Below, one piece after another: positions 55,635 to 64,000 of a stretch of 64,000 bases of DNA. The notes beneath the pieces were generated by a model. That model was not told the origin of the DNA. It did not search any database and saw nothing but the letters and a program-made list of their open reading frames with translations. Location: contig OZ037878.1 of assembly GCA_964035575.1 (NCBI GenBank), positions 62,001-126,000 on the forward strand, written 5' to 3'. This stretch comes from Rhynchopus sp. YZ270_cl-10 (Eukaryota > Euglenozoa > Diplonemea > Diplonemida > Diplonemidae). The position numbers were made by a program, and so were the translations under genes. Each line of letters opens with the position of its first letter. The stretch's first letter is position 1.

Positions 55635-56339
55635 TCAATTAGCCCACGATGCGGGTAATGCTCCAGAACCCAGAAGCTTTTTCCTGTGCAACTTCTCCAC
55701 ATTTTGCAGCCATTTTGGTGCGGTGTAGAACCCTTGGAGGGGCAGGTAGACATCTGGGGCACGTTCCTTTGCTTTGATCACTTCGTGGTATACGTAGAGA
55801 TGCCCAACAAACATACCAAGGCAGGAGGCGAGCAACGACCCGCCAGAGAGAAAGCGGAACGCCAGCAACACAAGCGGGAAGTACAACGCCTGCACCTTTA
55901 TCGCAAAGAGAAACTGCATGACCGCCGTCGGCTGTGACCGGCAGGCTATGAAGACCAGAAGGGGTGTTACACATTCACTGGGCAGCCAAATACCTAACAC
56001 CATACAAAAAGGCAGCAACATCGCAAAGGAAGCAAGCAGAACCCAAAGGAATTTATAAGGATCCTGCGCAAACATTAATTTTTCAATCTGCGTGCTAGCC
56101 TGAACAGAGAAATATCCGTGCAACAGTAATCCAAAGCTAAACGGGCCATGAAAGAGGCACGCAGTTGGGTACCGCCACAGCTGCAAACACTCCCACCACG
56201 TTGCAGGCAGGCACAGCCAACGGCCGTTCAGAATGCCCAACGTTGCGAGAATGCTCAGCACACCCGAGATGGCGAGGTGCCAGCGAGTAACAAATGGCAT
56301 CCCCACAAACCATTTTTTGATTTCATTGTCGGAGACCAT
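55635..56339 (-). CDS. Derlin (Der1-like ERAD protein)
   Basis: 234 aa, single exon, six or so hydrophobic segments typical of the rhomboid-like pseudoprotease fold. Landmarks: W-x-x-x-(M)PFVTRWHL near the N-terminus (family PPVTR), ECLQLWRYPTACLFHGPFSF (family QxWRxxTxFxF), VQASTQIE and LLASCLGMFVGHLYVY (the family G-x-x-x-H-x-Y helix). The catalytic Ser/His of active rhomboids are absent, as in Derlins. It would form the ER channel handing misfolded proteins to p97/VCP. C-terminal SHP box not seen. The transporter gene starts 171 bp downstream on the same strand. Confidence 0.92.
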   Translation of the reverse strand: MVSDNEIKKWFVGMPFVTRWHLAISGVLSILATLGILNGRWLCLPATWWECLQLWRYPTACLFHGPFSFGLLLHGYFSVQASTQIEKLMFAQDPYKFLWVLLASFAMLLPFCMVLGIWLPSECVTPLLVFIACRSQPTAVMQFLFAIKVQALYFPLVLLAFRFLSGGSLLASCLGMFVGHLYVYHEVIKAKERAPDVYLPLQGFYTAPKWLQNVEKLHRKKLLGSGALPASWAN

Positions 56340-56355
56340 AAGGGGTTAGATGAGT

Positions 56356-56375
56356 CTACAGAGAGAAAGTTGAAA
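56356..56375 (-). promoter_or_regulatory. Likely 5' splice acceptor of Derlin
   Basis: CAACTTTCTCTCTGTAG on the minus strand, 17 nt before the ATG. Confidence 0.55.
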
Positions 56376-56442
56376 ATGCAATAAAAATGTGTACCACGGC
56401 GAAACTACAACTGATGAAGGGAAGGGGAGGTGAATAAAAAAG

Positions 56443-56620
56443 TTGACTTGAAATACAACAGCCCGACCGGTGCACCGGGGATGGACACCCAACCAAGCCC
56501 TCCTACATGCATTGCGTGGTTTCCATCTGGCATGCCTATCCCCGCTTCCTCTCATCAGCCAGATGAGAGGGGATCATTAGAGACGCAGGGTCATATGCCC
56601 TTCAGGGTCCAATGTAGAAT
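56443..56620. repeat. SINE-like dispersed repeat, copy 2
   Basis: Same order of words as 46556-46720; continues past CATCAGCCAGATGAG into GGGGATCATTAGAGACGC and CAGGGTCATATG. Confidence 0.65.
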
Positions 56621-56764
56621 ATGAAGACAGGTCATGATGCAGGGTCCGGTTGGGAGGAGGGGGAAGGCAAAAAAAATAAACGGCGTGATCTCGCAAGGGT
56701 AATAAGTCTTCTCTCTTCACAGATTTGCAAACCAGGTTGAGTATTTGAATCTTGATGTGCTCCT

Positions 56765-56845
56765 CCACCCACTTCCACTCATCAGCCAAGATGAGCGGGG
56801 ATCATTGGAGACGCAGGGTCATATGTCATTCAGGGTTCAATGTAA
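56765..56845. repeat. SINE-like repeat, 3' part only
   Basis: CCACTCATCAGCC then GCGGGGATCATTGGAGACGC and GGGTCATATG; matches the right half of 56443-56620. Confidence 0.6.
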
Positions 56846-57087
56846 ATTTCTGAAATAATTTTTTTGATGAACTAACTGTAGAGAGAAGAAGGGGGGGGAA
56901 AGGATACCAATCTTTTTATGTTTGACGCAGGGTTGCATTTTTCTTTCTTTCTTTTTTACTTCGAACTAAAAAAAGAGAGGGAGAAGGGAGAAGGGGAGGA
57001 GGTGGTAAATGAAGAGGAAGAGTAGATCCCTCTGTCTCTCTCTTTCTCCCCTATTCTTTTGTTCTTTTTCTTTTTTTTTTGAAATAT

Positions 57088-57195
57088 CCACCTGATTTTT
57101 ACCACGCGTTTTGTCCCGTTTTGGCCAAATCCCACCTATTTTCCCCAGCCTTTACGCGCCTATACACGCCTATACGCGGGGTAAAAATCAGGTGG
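57088..57195. mobile_element. 108-bp MITE with 5-bp target duplication
   Basis: Terminal inverted repeats CCACCTGATTTTTACC / GGTAAAAATCAGGTGG, flanked on both sides by AATAT (57083-57087 and 57196-57200). Non-coding interior. The intact duplication suggests a fairly recent insertion. Confidence 0.8.
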
Positions 57196-57511
57196 AATAT
57201 TCTCTCAAAGAGAAAATACCATAGGGTGGTACTGTGTTACATTCAGCATGATGTGCGAAAGAATCTAATCTGGAAGTTTGTAAGTTTCCCCTCTAATTTT
57301 TTTTCGCAGAAACACACCAACTGAAATATGTACACAACAGAACAACGGGAACAAAGCACTACGTTCTTTCTTTTTCGCGAATCACCTCTTTTTCGGGGTC
57401 GTAACTCTCTCGCTTGTAATCAATAATGGATAATGCAGATTGATTGCGTTGGGTGGGGGGAAAGATATTCCTTTCCCCTTTCTGTGTAAGTGAAAAAAAA
57501 GATGGGGAAAA

Positions 57512-57566
57512 AAGGTTAGATTCATATGCTTTCAGTTCACAGAATTGAAAGCAGTTGAAATCTAAC
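57512..57566. repeat. 55-bp imperfect palindrome
   Basis: GTTAGATTCATATGCTTTCA pairs with TGAAAGCAGTTGAAATCTAAC (trimmed). Could be a tiny inverted-repeat element or a transcribed hairpin. Confidence 0.5.
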
Positions 57567-58181
57567 TTCGGGGGTGAAAAACAAAAAGGCTGTTTTTTTT
57601 TGTAAATGTCTTGTAAATGATAAAAAAAATGTAACTTCGTAATACCCTCAGGTGGTATGACAGAGGGAACATACGAGAAAAAATGGGGTTGATTTTTGTT
57701 GTAAAATTGCTCTTTTAATTTTCAAAAAAAATTTAGAAAAAAAGTATTTTCATCATATGCAATCAATAAATTGATAGTACACGGCATCCATAAGCCCTTA
57801 CTAAGGGATTTGAGCTCCACCTCTTAATTTTTTAAGCCCTTAATTTTGGGATCAGCTAAAATTAAGGGCTTAATTTAAGGGCTTAGTTTCTTACTAAGAG
57901 CTTACTAAGGGCTTAGTAAGAAATTAAGGGCTTAATTTAAGGGCTTAAAAAGAGCTTACCAAGAGTGCACTTACCCTAGGCATACTGTGCGGGCGAGTAG
58001 AAAAAACTCGCCCATTTTTGGAGGGCGAGTTTTTTTTTGGTAGGGATTTTACCTTGGGAAAAGTGCACCTGCGAAAATATGAGTGAAATTTGATTTGCCT
58101 GCAGGTATACTATTAACCGGCATGGCGAGTACGTTGTTGTACAGCGAATCTAGCCCCTACCCATGCCTTTGTGGTCCCCAT

Positions 58182-58242
58182 ATTGTAGTGCATCTTGTCC
58201 CCGGGATCCTGCGGGGATCCCGGGGACAAGATGCACTACAAT
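58182..58242. repeat. Perfect hairpin, 28-bp arms, 5-base loop
   Basis: Left arm ATTGTAGTGCATCTTGTCCC... through GGGATCC (58182-58209), loop TGCGG, and an exact reverse complement at 58215-58242. Confidence 0.95.
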
Positions 58243-58820
58243 AGATACACACAGGATCTGAATTTGGGCGAGTTTTGGAAGAATTTTGGCCGATGTAGTC
58301 ATAAACTCGATGCGAGTCGCATTCTCGGACTATTTTTGGTCTGGCGAAAGATTCTTACACAATTCTCGCACGATTCTCCGTGGTCACGTAACGCTAAATC
58401 CTCCGTGATGCGAGAATTACAGGCGAGAATGCGATAATGATTCTCGCATGCGAACACCCAAAACCACGAAGGAGGACGCAAGGAAGGCTTTACTGCACTT
58501 AGGTACAGGATACGTTGTCATTTTTAGGTACAAACAAGGGTACTTTGAAGCGGTTGAGGCGCACACACACCCGTTGCAAAATGCATCTGTACTTCATTTC
58601 TGTGGGACCCACGCTAGACTGGCGCTAACTCTGAGGGATTTTTTGTACTTTAGTGGTGGCTGGCAACCTGTATTCTGTGGTGGTCAAACGTGAAATATTC
58701 CTTCTCCAATGGATTTATTGGGTGTATGTTATACTGGGACAATGTGGTCAGATCACTCTTCAGACCACTTGGAAAAGTGCACAGCATATAAAAGTTTCCG
58801 CCTGCGGCGGGCGGCCCTTT

Positions 58821-59069
58821 TACTGTACTGTACTGTACTGTACTGTACTGTACTGTACTGTACTGTACTGTACTGTACTGTACTGTACTGTACTGTACTG
58901 TACTGTACTGTACTGTACTGTACTGTACTGTACTGTACTGTACTGTACTGTACTGTACTGTACTGTACTGTACTGTACTGTACTGTACTGTACTGTACTG
59001 TACTGTACTGTACTGTACTGTACTGTACTGTACTGTACTGTACTGTACTGTACTGTACTGTACTGTACT
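58821..59069. repeat. (TACTG) array, about 50 copies
   Basis: Perfect pentanucleotide tandem array inside foldback element II. Confidence 0.98.
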
Positions 59070-59083
59070 CCCAATCCCCCGTG

Positions 59084-59179
59084 TATACTGTGTATACTGT
59101 GTATACTGTGTATACTGTGTATACTGTGTATACTGTGTATACTGTGCATACTGTGTATACTGTGTATACTGTGTATACT
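59084..59179. repeat. (TATACTGTG) array, about 11 copies
   Basis: Follows the TACTG array after a 14-base spacer; one unit has GCATACTG. Confidence 0.97.
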
Positions 59180-59568
59180 CACAATTATCGCATTTTAATT
59201 TGCTGAGGTCCAAAAGTACCCCTAATGATCTTAGTACACTCTTGGTAAGCTCTTTTTAAGCCCTTAAATTAAGCCCTTAATTTCTTACTAAACCCTTAGT
59301 AAGCTCTTAGTAAGAAACTAAGCCCTTAAATTAAGCCCTTAATTTTAGAGTGCCTTAAAATTAAGGGCTTAATGTAAGAGGTGGGAGGTGGTATTTTTAC
59401 CTCCGGAGGGTAGGTCCTGGTAAGGGCTTATGGATGCCGTGTAGTATATGGTGAAAAAAACAAAATGTAAAAGATGATGCTCCTCATCGAACGCTGTGGA
59501 GCATGCGAATAAGGGGAGAGCGACCCGCCCTGCAAGTAGAGTATTTGTTGCTAAAGAAAAGGTGTTAC

Positions 59569-59606
59569 AAGATGAACCTTAAGACTCTTTGGGTGCTTAG
59601 TCGTCT
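59569..59606. repeat. Hairpin family 1, copy l
   Basis: AAGATGAACCTTAAG / ACTCTTTGGGT / GCTTAGTCGTCT; enlarged loop. Confidence 0.55.
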
Positions 59607-60426
59607 CAAATACAAACGTAGGGGAGTTACCCCCTTTTCTTTTCTTCACACCGCGTTCACTACAGAAAACTGTAGCAATTTTACTTGCTTTTTATTGTAG
59701 CCCTTTTTTTGCTCAAGATCAGCTGTGTGAAAATGAAAAAAAGGTAGAGAAATGATCTGAAGCAATCTCGTCGCTTTGTCAACGAAAGAGTAGTTGAAAC
59801 GTGCTAAAAACGCATCTCGGCTGAGCTCATGCAAAGGATGGGAAACGTGGAAACAAAAATGTTGAAGTGGGGAGGAAAAGGAAGTTAGGTAAGGATCACT
59901 TTTACAGACATCATTCCACTACCTTTAGCAAAGAGTGTTGCAAAAGATAATATTGAAACAGTCTGAACCCTTTTTGTCTAACTATTCCAAAAGAAGTTGA
60001 AAAGTGCAAAGATGAAAAAAGAAGTGCCCCCTCACGGGTGAGGCACAAAACATCTTTTTTCGAAGGGCAGCCAGGAGGTGAGGGAATCAACAGGATTACA
60101 ACTTCTTTTTTATAAAATACACCCTTTTTTTTTACCAAAAAAAGAAGGTTATTTTCATTTGATTGCTATCCTCACGTTGTTTTGCTACTCTGCTCAGGAT
60201 TAAAGACAATATGGAAAAAAAATGAATTATGTCTTCGCATGCATCCACCATCAATAGTAATGAATGCAACAGGTCTCCTCTGCCCTCCTGGTTCTTCAAA
60301 AAAGCAGTACATCAGCTGCCCTCTGGGCAAGGCTGGCAGAACGCTTTGGTTCCAAGGGTGGGCCAGGGTTGGGTTTGTGGGGGATGGGGTGGGTCAAGAA
60401 TAGAAATAATCAAAAAAAATATGCAC

Positions 60427-60459
60427 GAGATGACCCTAAGCCTAAGCTTGGTCATCCTG
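60427..60459. repeat. Hairpin family 1, copy m
   Basis: GAGATGACCCTAAGC / CT / AAGCTTGGTCATCCT: GATGACC pairs with GGTCATC. Confidence 0.6.
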
Positions 60460-60571
60460 ATAAAGAAAGTGAAGTGGATAGAAAGCAAAGAGAAAAAAAA
60501 AATCGGAAGATGCATAACACCTTCGCACCACACAATGCAGCGAAGGCCTAGTACGCCTGGAAATGATAAAT

Positions 60572-60673
60572 GGTGCTCCGGGAGGGGTTCGATATTGACA
60601 GGTCGCTGACACAGGGACTCCGTACACACACCCCCTGATATTGACAGGTCGTTGACCGACTTCCGAAAGCACC
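60572..60673. mobile_element. Short repeat with GGTGCTCCGG/AGCACC ends, copy B
   Basis: 102 bp; ends GGTGCTCCGG and CCGAAAGCACC; two internal ATATTGACAGGTCG words as in 19721-19910. Confidence 0.55.
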
Positions 60674-62054
60674 AATTAAGATAATTTTTTTCAATCGAAA
60701 CTACGACTGCAAAAGAAAAGACTGGAAAAAATAAATCTGAGGCGTGGCCGAGGCTTACAAATATTCCTGCGCCTCAGATACGCCTGAGTATTCTTTTTAA
60801 ATCCGGCTTAGCCTCGTTGCATGGTGTATGATGTATGGATGGATATCTTCCTAAAAAAATCGAGTGAATCAAAGTGCGCGATATTAATTTTACATAAAAA
60901 CCCGCAAAAAACCCGTAAAAGATAAAATCAACGTGTGCACTGCATTTTTTTTTTTCCCCCCGAAAATCCAAAAAAAAGTGCGGCGATAACGGGAACCAAA
61001 AAAAAAAAACTTATGCGACCCTAAAAGATAAAGATAAAATCAAAAGTGTGCGCGAAAGAGAACCGATGCGGAAGAAGAGAAAATTAAAAGAAGATAATAC
61101 GACCGCATTCTGAAGACTCTCTTGTTTGACGTAAGGCTTCGTTGAAGTGAGTTTGGGAAGTACGCGCAAAAAAAAAAAACAAATAAAAGAGCAAATCCTC
61201 GAAAAAGTGTATTCAAGTAATGAATTGAAACAACTTTTTTGAAGAAAAAAAATATGCAGCCCCAGCATGTAGCAGGGTATTCTTGGCGTGAGCCACACCA
61301 TGAGAAAAAAAAAAAAACAAAATGTAGCAAAATATGGTAAGGTACTCTCTCTGCACCGAACTAGGGGGAAATGAATCATCATCCAGATCTGTGAGGCGCG
61401 TTGCTCTGTACCTATAGTATACGGTACTCAAAATGTTGTGGCGTCCAATAAAAAGTCGCCAAAAAAATACCCAAATCCGCCAAACTCATTTGGGCGCTGT
61501 AATTTTATTTTGGAGTACTGTAAGCATGATTGTGGTTGGTGATTTTTTCTTCCTAGTCGTTGCTGAAGGCATGTTCATTTGTTTCTTCTTTTCTGTTGTT
61601 TTCTTTGTTTAGAGTGCGATTTCACCATTGAGCTCCCACGCTGTTTGAGGCTTGTTTTTGACAAAATAACTTGGTATTCAACCAGACGTATCCAAGACAC
61701 AAAACAAATCACCCTATATTTTCTGTGTCTTTTCCTTTGTGCATTTTTTTTTTTCGAAGTTTTTTAACTTCAAAATAGCTTTGAAAGAAAGACTCTCGAA
61801 AAGAATAGGGGAGCATGTCGCGTTGGGTATTGGGACAACTTTGAAAGAAGCATTTAAAAAAAAAATAGTAAATCTTTTGGTTTAGTGCAGCTGCCCCATA
61901 TGCAAAGACAGTATCTTTTCACTAGCAAAAATATTTTTGTTGTGTATTTTTCTTTTTTTTGAAACCCTGGCAATAATATTCCAAACTCAGGGAAATTGTT
62001 GCCAAAGTAAACCCAAAGTAAACGACGATTTTTCTGCAACAAACAAATTTTTTG

Positions 62055-62150
62055 ACTTGAAATACAAAGCCCTCTCTCACAGTGTACCCCCCCCGTATTC
62101 TGTACATGACTGGGTGCACCGTGGGTGGACCCCGCAAAATCAAGGAATGT
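62055..62150. repeat. SINE-like dispersed repeat, 5' part
   Basis: TTGAAATACAAAGCCCTC, CAGTGTACC, then GTGCACCGTGGGTGGAC; matches the left halves of 45767 and 56443. Confidence 0.55.
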
Positions 62151-62423
62151 CTTTGATAATTGCAAACCGCCTCAAAAAAATGGTTGATGCTGACACCTCA
62201 CCGATGCCCAGCCCAGCGATGAAAGAACACCACACAAGATCAGAGGAAAGTGAAGACAAAAAAAAAAAATAACGAAATTGTACTATGCAGGTATGCACTC
62301 TACACGACCCTCCGGACATGTTGAAGCGCTGTTCGAAAAAAAAAAGAAAAGAATACTTGAAAGATGAATGCACCCCCCCTTCAACGCTCTTCGGTACAGT
62401 CAGTAAAATACGACTTGTGTACC

Positions 62424-62454
62424 GAAGGTGACGATCTCGTGCTTAGTCATCTTC
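62424..62454. repeat. Hairpin family 1, copy n
   Basis: GAAGGTGACGATCTCGTGCTTAGTCATCTTC; outer GAAG/CTTC and TGAC/GTCA pair. Confidence 0.5.
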
Positions 62455-62966
62455 ACCGTCAAAAACAATCTTTAGCATTTTTTTTTTTTTTTGTTCGATG
62501 GTAGACTACTATGTATAGTAGCCACGATTATTCATCCTGGAAAAGAAAAAAAGGTTGCAGGATGAATGCCTCAAAAACAAGAGAGAGAGAGAGAGAGAAT
62601 AAAATTATTTCAACATATGCATCCAATCAAATTGAAAGCACAGAGCAAAAGAAACAGAGATGGGGAACAGCCGGGCAATAACCCGGGGTTTTTTTTTGAA
62701 AACTTTTTTGAAAAACTTTGTTGTGATCGTGTCATGCATGACCAGAACACCGAAATCATAAAAAAGCAAATTTTGATAACGTGAAAAGCACGGATGCAGA
62801 AGCACGTTCAAAAAATGAAAACAAATGAGATTGTAGTGCAAAACAGGGCATATTACTGATGATTTTTTTCTTCTTTTGTACCACCCGTTTCATCTTCTTG
62901 AAGAGGGTAAGAATGGAAGAGAAATATGCGGGTGTCATTTCTTTTATTTTCCTTTTTTTTTTCCTT

Positions 62967-63018
62967 TTTGAAAACTTGGTTGCATTAGTGGACACCCGAA
63001 GATGAACACCATATACTT
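62967..63018. repeat. Hairpin family 2, copy f
   Basis: TTGAAAACTTGGTTGCATTAG then TGGACACCCGAAGATGAACACCA (read in two parts); the right arm is altered. Confidence 0.55.
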
Positions 63019-63697
63019 TTTTGTTGAAAAACTTTGAGTTCTACATCAGTATTTCACTTTGCAAAAATGCCCTTCAAATCTTTCAAAACTTTGTGTTTCG
63101 CTTAAACTAAAAAAGAGTGAAGTTGAGTTGAGAGTTCAAAATGAAGATAAATTTTTGGAGAAAAAAAAAACAGTTTTTTGCATTATTAACTTTAGCTTCG
63201 CATGACCAACAACCATTGCATCATATCACGACATTATTTTTCCCACTTTTAAATTGCCTTTTGTATTTTTACCGCGAAAGAACTAAATAATTCAGAGGAA
63301 AAATAGGGGAACTGGGTTTGGGGGTGATTTTTTCCCGGGTGACACCAGAAAAAAGAGTATGGGCGGGGGGATTTTCGCTGTTCTTTATTTTCTTTGTTTT
63401 CTGAGAGTCAGGGGAGGGGGTAGGGGTTGCAAACTAAGACATGAAAATGTCCTTTTTTACCCCGCTAAAGTTGTAACAATGTTACAAAACATTTATTTCC
63501 TCCCTCTTTTTTTTGTTCGTGGGATTCAACGTGGGGGGATACCCAAAAATATCCCCTCTTTTACTTTTTACTGAAAAATGATACGTTTTGGACAGAGTGA
63601 TTCCAAAAAAAAAAACACATACTGTCACACTAAAGGAAAACGTCACACATGGCAACACCCCTCCCTATGCCAAAAACGAAGTTTTTTTTCCCCCTAA

Positions 63698-63788
63698 AAG
63701 ATGAAACTAAGCCCCTAAGCAATTCACATGATCTTTAAAAATAAAAACTTGAAAAATGAACGCTCCTCTCAGTGTTAGTCATCTTTCA
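63698..63788. repeat. Hairpin family 1, two adjacent copies (o, p)
   Basis: AAAGATGAAACTAAGC...ATGATCTTT at 63698-63736 and GAAAAATGAACGCTC...GTTAGTCATCTTTC at 63751-63788. The only place with two side by side. Confidence 0.5.
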
Positions 63789-64000
63789 AACAGGGGAGTT
63801 TGAAAATGTTTTTTGTATGTTTTGAAAGTGCTTTGTGCTCTGTTTAATTGTGCTTGATAGTTTTGTAGACGTGGAGTTGGAGAGGAAGGGCTCTCATTGT
63901 TAGTCATCTTTCAAACAGGGGAGGGGATAGTGGGACTCACCTATGGTGGTTATCGAAGGGACTTTGACGGGGACATGGGGTTCGAAATTAAAAAGACCAC

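Larger units (their letters stand above)
56376..57082. other. Gene-free, SINE-like repeats
   Basis: Contains two copies or partial copies of the dispersed repeat; otherwise A/T- and CT-rich sequence with no gene. Confidence 0.5.
57780..59441. mobile_element. Foldback element II, TA-flanked, with TACTG and TATACTGTG arrays
   Basis: Long terminal inverted repeats of roughly 190-215 bp start CACGGCATCCATAAGCCC and are built of AAGGGCTTA/TAAGCCCTT palindromic words; each end abuts TA, as in Tc1/mariner-type elements. The interior has GGGCGAGT hairpins, a perfect 28-bp-arm hairpin (58182), ATTCTCGCA words, a (TACTG) array and a (TATACTGTG) array in the same order and orientation as foldback element I. 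No transposase ORF. Confidence 0.75.
59442..64000. other. 4.5 kb without genes, hairpin-rich
   Basis: ORFs are short and F/K-rich. I see only dispersed repeats: five family 1 hairpins, one family 2 hairpin, one GGTGCTCCGG-ended repeat, one SINE-like fragment, and small unrelated hairpins (GTGCCCCCTCAC/GTGAGGCAC near 60025; CTTCGGTACA/TGTACCGAAG near 62390). It could be a gene-poor or strand-switch region. Confidence 0.5.

Noticed and set aside
58650-59213. ORFs over the second pair of arrays
   Set aside because: Same repeat artefact as at 11.4 and 12.1 kb.
1-64000. tRNA, rRNA, spliced-leader RNA genes and CRISPR arrays
   Set aside because: No box B-like GGTTCRANNCC with a matching cloverleaf, no rRNA core sequence, no known spliced-leader core and no spaced direct repeats of CRISPR type were found by eye.

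Overview
The window looks like nuclear DNA of a free-living protist. Genes are compact and moderately GC-rich, and they sit among A/T-homopolymer-rich intergenic DNA full of short repeats. TAA, TAG and TGA all end genes, so the code looks standard. Fifteen introns can be placed by matching donor and acceptor phase; fourteen start GTATG and one GTATAC, and most end in an ACAG-type acceptor. Every gene I can support (15 intact, plus one remnant) lies on the minus strand, from 56.3 kb down to 1.2 kb. Many have a pyrimidine tract plus AG about 14-25 nt before the ATG. A one-directional array with apparent splice acceptors just before start codons suggests spliced-leader trans-splicing. Together with a trypanosome-like class III cyclase this points to a euglenozoan, perhaps diplonemid-like. 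That assignment is inference and no spliced-leader gene is visible.

Layout. 0.15-0.63 kb: a TA-flanked inverted-repeat element. 1.2-9.4 kb: a three-exon giant gene (about 2,640 aa) resembling the ciliary protein CPLANE1/JBTS17. 9.7-19.3 kb: a segmental duplication holding two near-identical secreted PLC-like phosphodiesterase genes, one intact and one deleted copy of an unknown neighbour gene, two copies of a 1-kb non-coding repeat, and a foldback element filled with TACTG and TATACTGTG arrays. 20.3-29.3 kb: NAA25 (NatB auxiliary subunit), dihydropteridine reductase, a ZIP3/RNF212/HEI10-like RING protein, an ACL4-like TPR protein and a small bromodomain protein. 31.1-44.8 kb: SF-assemblin, an NSUN-type RNA m5C methyltransferase, MND1, an adenylate cyclase, a DESI1-RNF126 fusion, a small secreted protein and S-adenosylhomocysteine hydrolase. 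46.3-53.8 kb: two head-to-tail composite repeats with identical ends but different decayed cargo, including a 79-bp minisatellite. 54.1-56.3 kb: an SLC37-type transporter and a Derlin. 56.4-64 kb: no gene seen; repeats only, including a second foldback element carrying the same TACTG and TATACTGTG arrays.

The genes do not form a single pathway. Themes are cilium/cytoskeleton (CPLANE1-like, SF-assemblin), meiosis (RNF212-like, MND1), ubiquitin/SUMO and ER quality control (DESI1-RNF126 fusion, Derlin), protein and RNA modification (NAA25, NSUN), chromatin (bromodomain) and the methyl cycle (SAHH). The most novel material is non-coding: two dispersed hairpin families with paired stem changes, the twin array-bearing foldback elements and the twin composite repeats. 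I recognised no retrovirus, LTR element, Polinton or other capsid-bearing element.
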